A stretch of DNA of 64,000 nucleotides from Chelonoidis abingdonii (GCF_003597395.2 NC_133773.1:75815007-75879006), one strand, 5' to 3'; positions 11,976-25,335 are shown, counted from the stretch's first letter. A program made the numbers and translations. Notes: generated by a model not told the origin, from the sequence alone.

Positions 11976-14388
11976 CAGCATCAACAGAATATTAAGGGAA
12001 GGATGGGGTAGCTCGCCAGAAAAAGAGGCTTTTAAAAAGCCCAGGTAGCTTAAACAGGCAAGGAAGGTATTCTGTAAAAGTCAATTAACAAGCCCGTTCT
12101 CCCATTTCCAGTCAATGGGAAGGGAGCAGACTAAAGAGGGGGCAGCCCTTCTGTCCCTCCCCATGTGGTCACTGCATTCCTCTCCAGTGGTTGCTCAAAA
12201 TTCCTCTCTTCTTGATGGGGAGTGGGGCATTTTACTGCTTTAGTAGGTGACTGAGGAGCACAGGCACAAATGCAGTACATGTAAAAAATTTCTTTCTTTC
12301 TGGGTATCATAGCTCATATTAGCTGATATTATTAACAAACCTGTACCCTCCCCCGCTTCCTCCTACACCATTGTTTCTGTCAAGAAAGTAGTTGCTTTCA
12401 AAGCCTACACAAGCATCACTTTAGCAGTGAAGAAATTTGACTCCTTCTCCCACTTTCGTGCAGGCAACAAGTGAAACATTTTAAACAGAAAACCTAACAT
12501 TGTCCTCTCTCAAATGGCAGTGACACTCTGGGCCAAACTTTTACCTGACTGACACCCTGTGCAATCCTGCTAAAGCAAATGGAAATACAGGAAGTGTATA
12601 TCTGGGCAGAATTAAGCCCTATAGGCTATTTTTTCAGTTTTTATAAGAAATTTGATAACTGTAAACTCTAGTTTAAATAAATTGTCTAGATTATCCTGCT
12701 TGACAGCTCTGGATAATCAAAATGCTTTGTTTATCTACAGGACAGGACCAGGGCAAGTTTCCTTGCTAGCATCCCTCAGTCCTGACCTGTGGGGGACTTC
12801 CTTTAGCAGTAACAGGAGTAGTTCAGTCTCCATGATCCAAGCAGTTCTTGGCTTTTCTGTTGAGTGTGCCAATTAGTGCCAAGTATGGTTGTGAGTTTGT
12901 GAGGTGTGGCTAGCAAACATCCCTTAAATGGGAATTGTGTTGAAGTTCGACTGAGTTGGGTTGCATTCATGCTGGTGACCTCCAAGCTAAAGGTTTGGAG
13001 GTTATTAGCAAAGCCCTGAGGTAGCCAGTCTCTCATAAGCATTAATGTTACACCTTAAATAATAAGGCTTGCTTAAAACACCTGTATCTGAGCAGTACAA
13101 TATGGCTCATTAATTATTGTCTGAAGTAATACCATATATTAAAGTCCATATTTTAGCACATTGCTTTATTATAAAGTGATAATAATTAAAGACTTGGCAA
13201 TACTGTGAATATACATTTCTAAGGTGTCATAAAAGTTATTATTATTATATATGGAATACATCACTATGCTTGTCACTTTATACATGTAGTTACAATATTT
13301 CTGTTCCCTCATATAAGCATTGTGGCAGTCATCTGTAGTGAGGATACTTCTTTGTGAAATTAAACTCTTATTGTATTCGGGATCCTGCCAGCTCTGCAGT
13401 GATAAGTGTATAAAGGCAAATTTGGAAAATTTCATTTGCAGATCACCTGCACACATTCTTTATGGACACTATCATCACTTGCACCAAAAGATCACATTTA
13501 CATGCACACAGATGGATCTTTCCCAGTATTCTACCTGCTTTAGTTTTATGTACCATTAAAATTTCAGCTAATATCCAAACACTAAGCAGGAATTTGAACT
13601 TGACTGATTCAAAATGAAACAAAGGTACATTTGGTTTGTTGGTAGTAGCTCAGAGCAGCATTTTAACATGAGAAGTTTGTGGAATTGCAAACATTGCCTC
13701 GAATACAAAAGTTAATAGCATTGTGGGAAATGTACTTCACAAGAGTAATGGTAACTTTGCTATTGGTAACTATGGCAATTGTTAGCTCAAATCCATTTAA
13801 AGACCTCACTCAAGAAAACATTTGAGTGTTTAATGCTGGTGAAGTCACCTAACATTGCATGAAAGCAGATGTATTTATATAGATCTAATATTAAGATTTG
13901 TAACATTGGTTTGAACAATTTCTAGAATATTAACAAGACTCAGTAGGACAGATTTTTTCCATTCTTATTCCCGTATGCCATTCACACAATGAATTTTGCC
14001 CTGCATGTTCACCAGTTATGAAATATTGACTGAAACATTTTAAATGCAAATTATTATTATTATATAAAAATCAAAATCCAGGCCTGGATTCAGGCTTCAT
14101 TACAAATGCAAAATGTTTTAATTGAAAGGATCCTGTAGTTCAAATGACACTGGACTGATTGATGGTTTTTGATCAACACCATGTGAAACTCTCAGCTCAC
14201 ATGGTTTCAAATCCAAAAACTCTAAGCAAAACTGTGGGGTGTCAGGGGAGGAATGGTGGCATGTGAACAGAAATTGAAAAGTTTTGTGTTCAGGCTTGGA
14301 AACTGAAGTGAAATCACTTATATTCAGAAAAAGTTCTCTGTTTTAGAGCTAACATATCATCTATAATTTTCATTTAATTACACATAAT

Positions 14389-14502
14389 AGGGCTGAATGC
14401 TGCTCTCAGTTATATCTGTGTAAACCTGGAGAAACTTCAGTGATAGAAATGGAGTGAATCTGGATTTATCTCGGTGTAAATAAGAGCAGAATTTGGCCCT
14501 CT
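14389..14502. repeat. Foldback MITE
   Basis: AGGGCTGAATGCTGCTCTCA at the left mirrors AGAGCAGAATTTGGCCCT at the right. The inner arms also pair: GTGTAAACCTGGA against TGGATTTATC-TCGGTGTAAA. This makes an imperfect palindrome of about 112 bp. Confidence 0.65.
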
Positions 14503-15659
14503 ACCACTGTTACATACCAACAGTCAAGGGACATAACTCTTCCAACTCCCTCCTTCTGCCCCTCATTTTCCCCTCTCTCTCTCCTTTTCTTCACATACTT
14601 TGGGCACCATTTTGCTTGACCTTTCATTGCTGTAGGATTACTTGAGAGGGTGCAAGAAGTCTCTCCCTACTGCACCAGGGGTAGTTAATTATTTTTTGTC
14701 AAGGTCCAAATTTCTTGGTCAAGGTATAGTCAAGATCCAGGCTCCAGAGAAACATTTTTCACACCGCAATAACAATCATGATAAATAAATACATTTTTTG
14801 CAGTCCATTCAAAAGCATCTGGAGGTCTGGATTTGGATCATGGTCTATCTATTGACTTACCCTGCTGTACATAATACAGAGTTTTCACCATTGAGTAAAT
14901 TATCACAGGTGTCCTGAACTGGTTCCGTTTTGGTGGCTGCAATGCTCTCAATTTTAGAACTATTCCCTCAGCTACCTCAGTTCCCCCATTGGCCACTAAA
15001 GGCTGCACTGTGCTGCTTGTGAAACAATATCTGCTTGCCGGGGAGCGTCTCATAACAGGTGCTTCATAGTAGTGCTGCTTTTTCCCTTTCAGCAACTGAG
15101 CTTGGTAGCAGTAACCTTGCCAGCCACACACCCATTACACTGGAGCAAAGGAATTAACTGAGGAAGGAGCCCAGGGCCAATGCATGGATAGGAGCAATTT
15201 GTGCAGGGCAGCCCCCTGTGCTGCCATTAGTAGAGCAGCTTCCTCTGCAGATTCAGGTGTGGAGGGGTGGAATACCTGGGGGCCTGTAAGAGAGAAGTGA
15301 TTGAGGGAACTTGGACAATAGAGTAAGTCCTCCAGGAAATGTGGTATCTCTACATTTCCTGTATACTCTAGATGCAGTCTTTGATTTCCCGAGTCACATT
15401 TACTGCTGGGGTAGAATGAAACACAGCAGCCCAGACAGGGTAGTCGCAGGCTGCAGCTACACAAAGCAGCAGACAGTGTTTTTACCTCATGTCTGTACAT
15501 AGTTTCTGGTTGTTTTAATGGTTTTATCTTGACCCAGGTCTCTGCTCATCAGTATGATACTACATGGGACCAGCAATAGAAGGCACAGAGTGTTGGAAGC
15601 CACATTGAGAAAGTTAACATTGCAATGGCTGCCACAGAGCCTGTGCAACTGCAGTAACT

Positions 15660-17720
15660 CCCCTAACTGTCCTGAGAATCGGGGAAAATGTTGAATGTGC
15701 CTGGAAACATTTCAAACACCAATTTAAATGGTACATGAAAGTCACAGGGGGCAAATAAACTGGAGGAGGATGAAGAAGAGTTTACTCTGTTCTTAACAGT
15801 GGTAGGCACAGATGCCCCAGATGTATACAATGTGGTGGGGAGAGGAAGGGAGAAGCTTTGCAGAAATAATGGGAGTGGTTGGGGATCTTTGTGTCCTTAG
15901 TAAAAAGGTTATTTATGAGGGAAAGATGTTCAGAACACAGACTGAAGGGGAAACAATAGTGGAGTTTGTCACCGATTTAAAATTAAAAATAAGCCTTGTG
16001 AATATGGAATATTTAAAGGCTCTTTCACTGAAGACTAGATTGTCCTGGCATAAAAAAGTGTGTGAATGGTTACCCAGGAGTATGGATCTGACACTAGAAA
16101 GGGCAATATGTATATGCCAAGCAGCCGAACAAACAGAAACTCGATAAAAACCTGAGAGAAATGCACAGACGTCATGACTGGGAGTACTATAGCTAAGGTA
16201 GCAAACAAAAAGTTCTCAAAAATTAAATTGTCCAAAGACAGAAACATGGAAAGCTGGAAACGATCTCAGTGATGTAGCAACCAACATGAATATAGGAAAT
16301 GCCTATCATCTGGGCAAGTATGTAGAAGCTGTAATAAACCAAACCATTATGTTAAAATGTGCAGAGAAGGCAAGGAAATATATATATAAAGTGCAGAAAA
16401 GGATTCCACAAGTGAAGAAGAAGAGCTGTTCCTAAGTACAATAATAGAGAAGGCTGAAAAACAAAAGATTAGCGAGTTAAAATGTACACAAATGGCACTT
16501 ACGATATACAAGAGACTCTGGGGAGACAAGTAAATTAACTAGAGATACTGAAGTAGAGAGAGGTAAGGAGCACAGAAAAGTGGAAGAATCAAAAGTGTCT
16601 GAAAGACTGTAACAGAAACAGTTCCAGTGTTGGGCTAGTACACACTGACACCTCAATTCAAAGGGGGAATGATAAAGAGTTTGTGGTGGCATGCAGAGGC
16701 AAGGAAGACATCTTGGTCCTACATACATGTGAGGTCCTTAGTCTCATTAAGAGGATACATTCCATAGAGAGAAAGAACCAGATGTAAGAGTATTAATAGC
16801 ATCATATGAAGCTGTATTCACAGAAAATATGTTCTTCCAGTAATATATAAGATATACTTAAGAGAAGATACAGAATCTGTAATACAGGCTACATGAAATG
16901 TTCTATAAGTCTTAAAAAAGGAGCTAGAAGAAGAGTTGGAAAACATGACAGCAAATGTTATCATTAGGCAAATAGAAGAACCAATAGGTTGGGTTGAGTC
17001 CTGGTATCTATAGAGAAAAAAGCAGAGGGACCACAGCTGTGTATGGATCCTAAAGAGCTCACCAAAAACATAAAAAGAAACACTTCCACTTGCCCACAAG
17101 AAGTGAACTCATGTCTGAAATGGCTGGAGCCAAATTCTTCAGCAAATTAGATATAGTGGCAGGATTTTGGTTGATCCCCTTGGACACTGATAGCTCCAAG
17201 ACTGGCAGTTTCAAAATACCATTTGGAAGACACTGCTTCCTAAGACTGCCTTTCTGAATATGTTTGGCCCCAAAATATTTCAGTGAGCCAGATGTTAGAG
17301 GGTCTGGTGGGAGCAAAAGTGTGCATTGATGACATAATTTGGGGTGGCACTGACATTGAACATTAGGAATGCCTGAGAAGAGTACTGGAGATTACAAGCG
17401 CTAATACTTAAATTGAGTAAGACCAATGTCAAACAACAGAAATAACATAGTCAGGAGAGACACTGACCTAAAAGAAATATCTTGCTCAATGAATCAAAGA
17501 TTCAGGCAGTACTGAAAGCTGAGACCTGAAGATACAAAGGGATTTCAAAGGCTGCTAGTCATGTTGAATTACGTCAGCAAATTCATACCTAACTATACAG
17601 CTTGCACAATTCACCTAAGACATCTCCTACACAAAGGCACTGAATGGTGGGCAACAGCAGCTGAGTCAGTTCACCAGTCACTGCAACTCCAATTAGTCAG
17701 CCCAGAGCACACCTGACTAT
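15660..17720 (+). mobile_element. Ty3/gypsy retrotransposon remnant (gag-pol)
   Basis: A decayed LTR-retrotransposon body antisense to GLRA3. A 111-codon frame at 15812-16147 looks like a gag segment ending in AICICQAAEQTE. A perfect CCHC zinc knuckle follows at 16321-16362 (C-RS-C-NKPN-H-YVKM-C), preceded by half of another (HEYRKC). From about 17030 a broken reverse-transcriptase region encodes LCMDPKELTKNIKR, a PFGRHCF-like segment and IDDIIWGG with the two catalytic aspartates at 17328-17333. From about 17490 comes an RNase H-side stretch, MLNYVSKFIPNYT. Stops and shifts are frequent, and no flanking LTRs were recognised. The class is inferred from motif order. Confidence 0.75.
16321..16362 (+). 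other. CCHC zinc-knuckle of the gypsy gag remnant
   Basis: Fourteen codons read C-x2-C-x4-H-x4-C exactly. This is the nucleic-acid-binding knuckle of retroelement nucleocapsid proteins and the best-preserved part of this remnant. Confidence 0.8.
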
Positions 17721-20700
17721 GAGAGCACTAATCTGGTGATAGACTGGGGTGGGCTGGAGAGAGTTAAAAAGCCAATTAACTCATTAGCCCAAGTGCTAAA
17801 AAAGACACAGGAAAGAAGCCTGAAAGGAGAAAGAGAATGAGTAGAAAAGTCAGAGCTGTAGTCTTCCCTTTATCTCTGGTGTTGTGGGTTGCACGTTACT
17901 GATAGTATGAGGCTGCATAGACTGTAAAGGTGGCAGAAAAAAAATACTATAAATAAACTTCATGTCTCTGAGCTGTTTATGGGACTAGAAAGTAGGTAGG
18001 AGCAAGTCTGCTTGGCCATGTGGAGTCAGAGAAGGAAAAGATGTTAATCAAAGATTAAAAGAGGAAAAGGGAGTCTGTCAGGATGAAAAGGGGAAGTCCA
18101 TGCATTTGTGTGGGTGGCTTGTTAGTTTCAGAATGAATTATCATCCTGATATCTTTACATGCACACATGATGGGCAAACTAGGTTCTGTGAAGAGTTCAA
18201 AAGTAATGACTCACTCAAAAATGCAGTTAATGAAATCCTCATGATGGGGGGGCAAGAAGTGTTGTTTCCACAATGTTTGAAACTACAGGATAGGCAATAT
18301 CATCCCTGTGCTCTCTAAGCCTAAAGATGTCTGACTGAGGCTAGCACCCCGACTTGGGTTCTCCACAGTAGCCAGGCAGGGGCTGGCAATGGCTCCCCAG
18401 CACACTTCCCAACATATTGGGCCGATGCTGAACCCTTTCAGATGAATGTGGCCCCTTCACTACTTCCATTCCCCAGAGCTCCAGGAAGCAATTTAGCTGC
18501 CCAAGGAAGTCTTTGCTTCAGTAAGTAGTAAGTACTTGAGAATTTAGCTCCCACAGTATAATACTGTAATAATATTTAGAGTCCTATTGTGCTTTTTGTT
18601 TAATGGGGATTTCTGTTTAAAATCTAATGGCCTAGCATTACTGTGCATTAGCTTATTTTAATGATATCTCAGGCTAGGACAACAGTATACACTGTTTACT
18701 GAATTATCATCTTTATTCACAACACAGAAATCTCAAGCCATGAATTCCTTCTCCTCCTCTTCTGCCAGCTATCCTTATGTGACAGCTTGGGAAATATGTC
18801 AATGTAAAACTTATGCATTCTGATTGATTTTATGAACTCTATCACTGTGCCTCTGTGTATTGAATCAGCCATCTACTGACATGGACAGTGTCTCATATCA
18901 CACATCCTCTCTGGAGGTTGCTACAGGATAATTAAAAATTTGTTAACATTGAGTGACATTGTCCCACCAATACACTGGATATTCCAAACAGGGTGGCTTA
19001 CCTGCAAGAAATGAATTTTTTTCAGTCTGGACTTCAGGTGGTTGGTGACCCAATACAGGATCATGTGATGGGGCAAATCTGTTCACCTGAGGGGAGGATT
19101 GCAGGGACACCACAGCCAAGCTGGTAACAGACAAGGGTCTGCATCTGTATGCATACTTAAAGGTCTGAGGTTGGAGAGATAGTGCCTAAATTCTGACTAG
19201 CTACAGCAAGCCAAGAGCATGTGAGACCCAAGTATTGGGTTCAGTAAAGCAGCCTAATAGTGTCTAGCAGGAGGGTGGGACTCATCAGGGTCGGAACAGT
19301 TTATATACAGGTACAAAACTCAGCAGCTTTGTTTGCAGTAGCTCTTCTCCTCTCACCAAAAAGCCACATTTCTTTTATAAATGTATATTTTCAAGTTCAT
19401 CTGTCAGCATTTCAGACAACATGTGGGTATTTTAATTTTTTTCCATTTTTTCCTTTCGAGCATTGCTGATAGCTGTAGATAACATTAGCTTTTCATTTGG
19501 GGTCTGCAGCTTTTTAATTCCTGGCTTCAAATATGACCAAAGTTCTGACATATTGCTTTCAAGAGCATTCCCTCTCCCTCCAAACTAAAAATCACCCTAC
19601 AAAAATGGAATAATTCAACTTTATATAATTTTCTCTTCCACGTGTGCTTCAAATATCTGCAAAGCTATCATCTCCCTCACAGTACCACCCTTTAAAATGC
19701 TTAGTCTGTCCTGTTCCTTTTTTCTCTTTGTACTACTTTTATTGGTTGCATACAAGAATTATGTAAACTTCTTTAGTTTGTGTGGTTTCTCTTTCAAAAA
19801 CAACTTTAGCTCCTTGAACTTCATCTTCAAAATCCTCTGACCCTTCTAATTTTAATATCATTTGTTCAAACAGGATGAACAAAATAGGCTACTTGCCAAC
19901 ACCCCTCAGCAATTCTCTCTCTCATTTTGATGTAATATTGTGGAAATGAATGCTATAATTATAGTGAATGAACATTCAGAATGAAATATAAAGCTGGCTA
20001 TTTCTTAGGGAAATTAAAGCTTTGGATGAGTGCAGTAAAAGCATGTATTTTCTGTGGGGAAAAAAGAATAATTAAATCTAAGCTTATCTCACAATTTTTA
20101 ACCAGAGCTTTTTTTTTGCAGTGTGCATACTTTCATGGTTAATTATAGTCTGAGCTAATTAAAGTAATCAATTAGTATTACATTACAGCAGTAACCAAGC
20201 TAAAGATGAGTTCTGTATCAATCCAAAGAATATTTTGTCTTTATCATACTAGATGCAAGAGAGGTACAATGTGGGGACTGAAAGGATAAAGACTGATGTA
20301 AAGAAAGATTCTTTACTACTATACATGAGATGCTGGTATGTCACAAAATACATTCATGGATTTAGTTCTTACTGGCTAGAATTTCTAATACTGCTACCTT
20401 GGTCCCTGAAAAATATGAAACTTGACGTGCTTTTTAGTGCTGCTTTTATTAGTGTAATTAGACAGGCTGCCCTGTGGCTGATTAAGCTTTGTATAATAAC
20501 AGCCTTTCCATTTTGCACTTGTTCAGTGACCTATACTGCACATCAAGTAATCTAATTATTTTAAGTAAATTGATGGAGTTTCTTTAGTTTTCCCTTGCAT
20601 GTATGAAAATTTAGGGCTGGACCCAGTGACTTCAATGGGCTTTGGATCAGGCCCTTAAAGAAAAGAAACTCACTGTGCAAATATTTAAATCCAAGTGAAC

Positions 20701-22334
20701 CTTTCATAGTTGTGGGATTTGCTTTGTTTCTTAAATAAATACATTTCCATAATCAAGTGAATGAGGAAGGCTTCCTAAGAGAACTGCTTCATTCATTAAG
20801 CATTTTGGGAGACTGCCCTGACTGAGACTGTGTTTCTGTGGATCAGCTTGTTGTGCAATGTTTGTCTACAATGAGTGGCATGTTCAGCATACAGTGTTAT
20901 GCTCAGAGGTTGGGTATAGAGAAAAAGAGCTCACGTACACATCTACCAAATCAAGAGAACACTGCATGGTTGGCCTGCCTATACCAATTGTGCTCAGCAC
21001 TAGTGGTTTTCCTGCAGGCAGGATGCAGCTTTCCAGAGAACCCCAGTTTACTGCCTAGGACTGAGAGATTAACCGATCTCTACCACTAAGAGCTCTGGAA
21101 TTTGGTAACTTCTTTTCCAAAATGCTTGTGTCGGGGTAACTGGCCTGGAAATAAAAGAGAAGCCTACAGAGAAGTTAAGGGGTTGGGAGAAGAGGAGGGT
21201 TCCTTTTCAGCCTGCTGACCTTTGCCGTGAGGGTGAGAGAGACCAGAGCTGAGTGCTACAGCTGGCCCGAATTATCAGTGTAGAACCTAGAATGAAGGCT
21301 GTGGGATTCCTGACCCCAGGTGGAGAAAACTATGTAAGTTAGCAGCCCAGACCCCCTAAAGGGGTTCTGTGGGATCCCTGAATCAAGGTAAAAGAAGGGT
21401 TGGCTTGGGTGAAGGAGTAGTTTAAGTAGCTGTAAGAGACTTAAAAAGTGAGATCCTGTAAAGGGGAAAATCTTAAAGTATTCTGGCCTTGGAATAACTT
21501 CTTACAAGGACCACAGAGAGCGATCAGGGACCTGAGAGCAGTGCCCCGGCAGGACCCTGTCATGCCACAAGGCAGTGCCCTGACATGGCTCTCTGTTTCA
21601 GCTTCACTTCAATGATATAAGTTATTTCTATTCCTTAGTTTTATATAATCAACAGAAGTTGGGCCCTGACACCAAACAGTGTTCACACACCAACACTGTC
21701 TTGTCACTATGAATCAATCTAGCTTGGCACAAAACATGACTATTTACTGTTGAAAAAATCAAGCAATGGCATCTCATATTAAACCTTTTGAGCTGGAAGG
21801 AGGGCAGTACAGTATGTGTTAGCTGAATCTGTCCAATAATACATTAATTATCTGTGGCTTACAGTTCTCACGGCATTTAACTCTGAATCTCTATCTACCA
21901 CTTTTTGTCACATCAGATAACTACAGTTTGCCTTAGCTACCTGACAGACAATCTTAGACCTGAGATGCAGGGTCCTCTTTAGATTCCAATTATAAAGCTG
22001 TAATGCACTTCATTATCTGACCTCTGACTAGTGTGATACAAGCACAAAAAAGAGTCCAGGCTGCAGCTAAGCACATATACTTATTCAATCATAATATCAA
22101 ATATTAAGTTGGTACTAGATTATATATAGGTAAACTATTATGCGTAGTAAAGTTTTTCTATAGACTGCTTTCTCTGTCTTTCATAGTACCATGCTGAAGT
22201 TTTCTGGGTTTACTAAAGTGTACAGTGAATGTAGCTTTTAACTGAATGTTGGTTTCAAGTAAGAATTGTCTCTCCTGAAATAAATGTTTTGTTCTCTGGT
22301 CCTGACTACTCACCATATTTAACTCCCAGCTCTT

Positions 22335-23110
22335 ATTATTTTAAAAAGACATGCCCAGTTTTTTTAATCTTTCCTCAAATGTCAGGTTTTCTAAATCTTT
22401 TATTTTTGTTGCTCTCCTCTGGACTCCCTCTAGCTTGTCTACATCTTTCCTGAAGTGCCATGCCCACAACTGGACACAATACTCCAGCTGAGGCCTTACC
22501 AGTGCTGAGCAGAGTGGGACAATTACTTCCCATGTCTTACATACAACAATCCTGTTAATACATCCCAATGATATCAGACTTTTTTTGCCATTGCATCACC
22601 TTGCTGACTCATTCAATTTGTAATCCACTATTACCCCCAGTCCCTCTTCCATTGTACTACCATCTAGCTAGTAATTCCCCATTTTGTAGTTGTGCATTTG
22701 ATTTTTCCTTCCTAAGTGAAGAATTTAGCGCTTGTCTTGATTGCATTTCATCTTGTTAATTTCAAACCAATTCTCTGCCAATTCTCTCTTCTCTTGTCCT
22801 CCAAAGTGCTTGCAACCCTTCCCAGCTTCATGTCATCTGCAAATTTTATAAGCATAATCTCCACTCTATTAGCCAAGTCATTAATTAAACTATTGAATAA
22901 TACTAGACCCAGTGAGGCTCCAGTAGATACACCCTCCCGATACTGCAGAAAACCACTGATGATTACTCCTTGAGAACAGTCTTTGAAGCAGCTGTGTACC
23001 CACCTTACAGAAAATTCATCTAGACCGCGTTTCCCTACTTTGCTTATGAAAATGTCAAAACCCTTACCAGTATCAAGATATATCACATCTACTTCTTCGC
23101 CCATCCACTA
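22335..23110 (-). mobile_element. CR1 LINE reverse-transcriptase fragment
   Basis: A minus-strand frame at 22748-23104 reads EEVDVIYLDTGKGFDIFISK, then GLDEFSVRWVHSC, then VIISGFLQYREGVSTGASLG and FADDMKLG. FADD is the catalytic motif of the CR1 reverse transcriptase. A downstream frame at 22341-22568 contains [12 protein letters not shown] and QRRATKI. The element stops at about 22335 without the 3' terminus. This is unusual for CR1, which is normally truncated at its 5' end, so a later deletion is likely. Confidence 0.85.
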
Positions 23111-23289
23111 GGGTTGTAACCCTATCAAAGAAGGAAATTAGGAGAATGGTGCATTAATTCTGTTTGCAGGGTTTCTAACTGTTCTATGATTTCCCATTGT
23201 ACAGGTTCTGCTATGGGGAAGGTAAGGGCTGTTATTTTTGTTCTTTTCTGATGTCAGAACTCCAAGCACAGAACTCTTTTTGCATTGGC

Positions 23290-23426
23290 TCTTGTCTTAT
23301 GAAATTATGGGCCAGATTCTGTTACCTTTCCTCATGCTGGATAGTACTTTGTTCTGAGAACAGTCCCACAGGAGTTAATAGGATTACTTACAGAATCAAT
23401 TACTACTCAGTGTGAATTAGGGTATG
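23290..23426. repeat. Foldback MITE truncated by the LTR
   Basis: It begins GGGCCAGATTCTGTTACC and runs through TACTCAGTGTGAATTAGGG. The right terminus expected from the palindromic family (about TCAGAATCTGGCCC) is missing where the LTR begins. Confidence 0.45.
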
Positions 23427-24163
23427 TGTCATAAACAGACAGATAAGGGTTAATGCCTCTTTTACTTGTAAAGGGTTAAGAAGTTCACCTAGCCTAGCTG
23501 ACACCTGACCAGAGGAACCAATGGGGGAACAAGATGTTTCAAAAGAAAGGAGGGAAGTTTTCCTTTGTTTAGAGTTTCAGTTTTCAGCCAGAGTTGAAAA
23601 AGATCAGGGAACCAGTCTCTTATCAGAGGTAGTTATAAAAGTTTTTTAGAAAAGGAATAAAGTTTTATGTTTATTTCTTTGTAACTTGTTTGGTACCATT
23701 AAGGGAATTGTGAAATTTGGGTATTTCTTTGTGTGTATTAAAGTTTTTGCCCAGGGGAACATCCTCTGTGTTTTGAATCTGTTGTCTGTGAGAGTAGCTA
23801 GTATGCTAATCTCTCCCAGAGGGTTTTCTTTTACCTTTCTTTTCTTTAATTAAAAGCTTTTTTAATACTTGATTGATTTTTTCCTTGTTTTAAGATCCAA
23901 GGGAGCTGGATCTGGATCCACCAGTAGTTGGTGGGAGAAAGGAGGGGGAATGGTTAATTTCTCCTTGTTTTAAGATCCAAGGGGTTTGGAACTGTGTTCA
24001 CCAGGAAATTGGTGAAGTCTCTCAAGGCTACACAGAGAAGAAAAGTAGTGCTTGGGGGTGGTGGCAGCGATACCAGATCTAAGCTGGTAACTAAGCTTAG
24101 AAGTGTCCATGCAGGTCCCCACATCTGTACCCTAAGGTTCAGAGTGGGGAAGGAACCTTGACA
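23427..24163 (+). mobile_element. Solo LTR (TGTCATAAA family), 737 bp
   Basis: It starts TGTCATAAACAGACAG and ends GGAACCTTGACA, giving TGTC...GACA inverted ends. It is flanked by GTATG (23422-23426) and GCATG (24164-24168), a 5-bp target duplication with one change. A TATA box TATAAAAG lies at 23634-23641. No internal retroviral or gypsy genes adjoin, so it is a solo LTR. Two related copies occur at about 51.4-52.2 kb (opposite strand) and at the right edge of the window. Confidence 0.85.
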
Positions 24164-24269
24164 GCATGTCACCCCACTTCTATCACATCTAACATAAACT
24201 GCTTGTTTTCACTCTGAATGTCTGTTACAGTCTATTCCCCCTCTACCTTTCAGGTCTCATTTACTAGTG

Positions 24270-24685
24270 AACTGTAAATGCTCACCTTGGTTTGGCCCAT
24301 GATGCCAGTCTCCATCTCTCATTTGTTAAATTTTCAAAGAAGCACCTTTATGCTTTTACCCATTCTGTCATTCGTGCTTGGAAGGAACTCTAGGTAAAGA
24401 TCTGAAAAGCTACCTCTTTATCCTCCTACAAAACCTTCCTCAAAACTCTTTGCTGTAATGCTAGAAATCTTGAAAGTGGTTATGCTTCTGGTGTGTTGAG
24501 ACCACTGCCTATCACGCTGACTGATATCCTCTCTTTGTTTCCATGAACTCTTCTATCTGCTGTCTCTTGTCTTGACACATAGATTGTAAGCTCTTTGGGG
24601 AAAGGAACCAGCTCTTTTTTAGTTATGTGTTCTGTACTAGGGCAACTAGGCATTAGGGTAATACATATAATAAATAATAATCTGG
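24270..24685 (+). repeat. L2/L3-type LINE 3' end fragment
   Basis: Contains AAAGCTACCTCTTTATCCTC, TGAGACCACTGCCTATCACG and TAGATTGTAAGCTCTTTGGG, and ends in GGTAATACATATAATAAATA. This matches the 3' tail of an old LINE group of reptiles as I remember it. Confidence 0.55.
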
Positions 24686-25149
24686 CTCTCTGTTTTTTTG
24701 TGGGAGGGAGGGATTGCTCATTTTGTCTCCTGAACTTTTTGAAAGCATATATTAATATGGCAGGGAATTCCTAGCAGTGGGACTTCTCTCTGTTGTGCAT
24801 CACATCTTTGCTTTATTACAAGTCTGAAGCACGGTAAGACTATAGACATTTTGTGACATGTCATACTGCTTTCATTTCTGTGAAAGAAGTTGCAAGTGAA
24901 TCCATAGCTAGATATGTTCACCACTAATTATAACTCATTAATCTGTCAGAGATTCAGCATAACAGCAGACAAGAAACTATCTGATTTAAATTGATTGGTG
25001 AGTACTTAACTTTAATTCGCATGCCAAATCTGTGACACAGTAACAAGTTATGACTAATGCCTTGAGAACATGCTTCTCTGTATAGTATATCCTTAGGGTA
25101 TTCATCACAAGAGTACTATACAGATGTTTCTGCTCAGGAATTAAGGATT

Positions 25150-25335
25150 TATCCACATGTGAAGTTGTTTCTGATTAACTCTCAAGAATAGGAGTGTCCA
25201 CATGTAGAGTTATTCCAGAATAGCTATCGCATACACTGTTAACTTTAGAGCCCTGTAGCCTGAGCCCTGCAAGCCCAAGTCAGCTGACACGGACCAGCCA
25301 TGGGTATTTAATTGCAGTGTAATGGGTGGGAAGAT
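25150..25335. repeat. Possible DNA-transposon MITE, diverged
   Basis: GTCCACATGTAGAGTTATTC and GAGCCCTGTAGCCTGAGCCC, then GTATTTAATTGCAGTGTAAT, resemble parts of MITEs with GTGTAGAC ends. The boundaries are uncertain. Confidence 0.35.

Noticed and set aside
14178..14205. Hairpin with 9-bp arms ACCATGTGA / TCACATGGT
   Set aside because: Short enough to be expected by chance in 64 kb.
14838..15500. Two adjacent minus-strand frames of 97 and 121 codons
   Set aside because: There are no recognisable motifs, no splice or codon-usage signal, and an overlapping frame of similar kind lies on the other strand.
20253..20555. A 100-codon plus-strand frame
   Set aside because: No known domain, no start context, and AT-rich composition like the surroundings.
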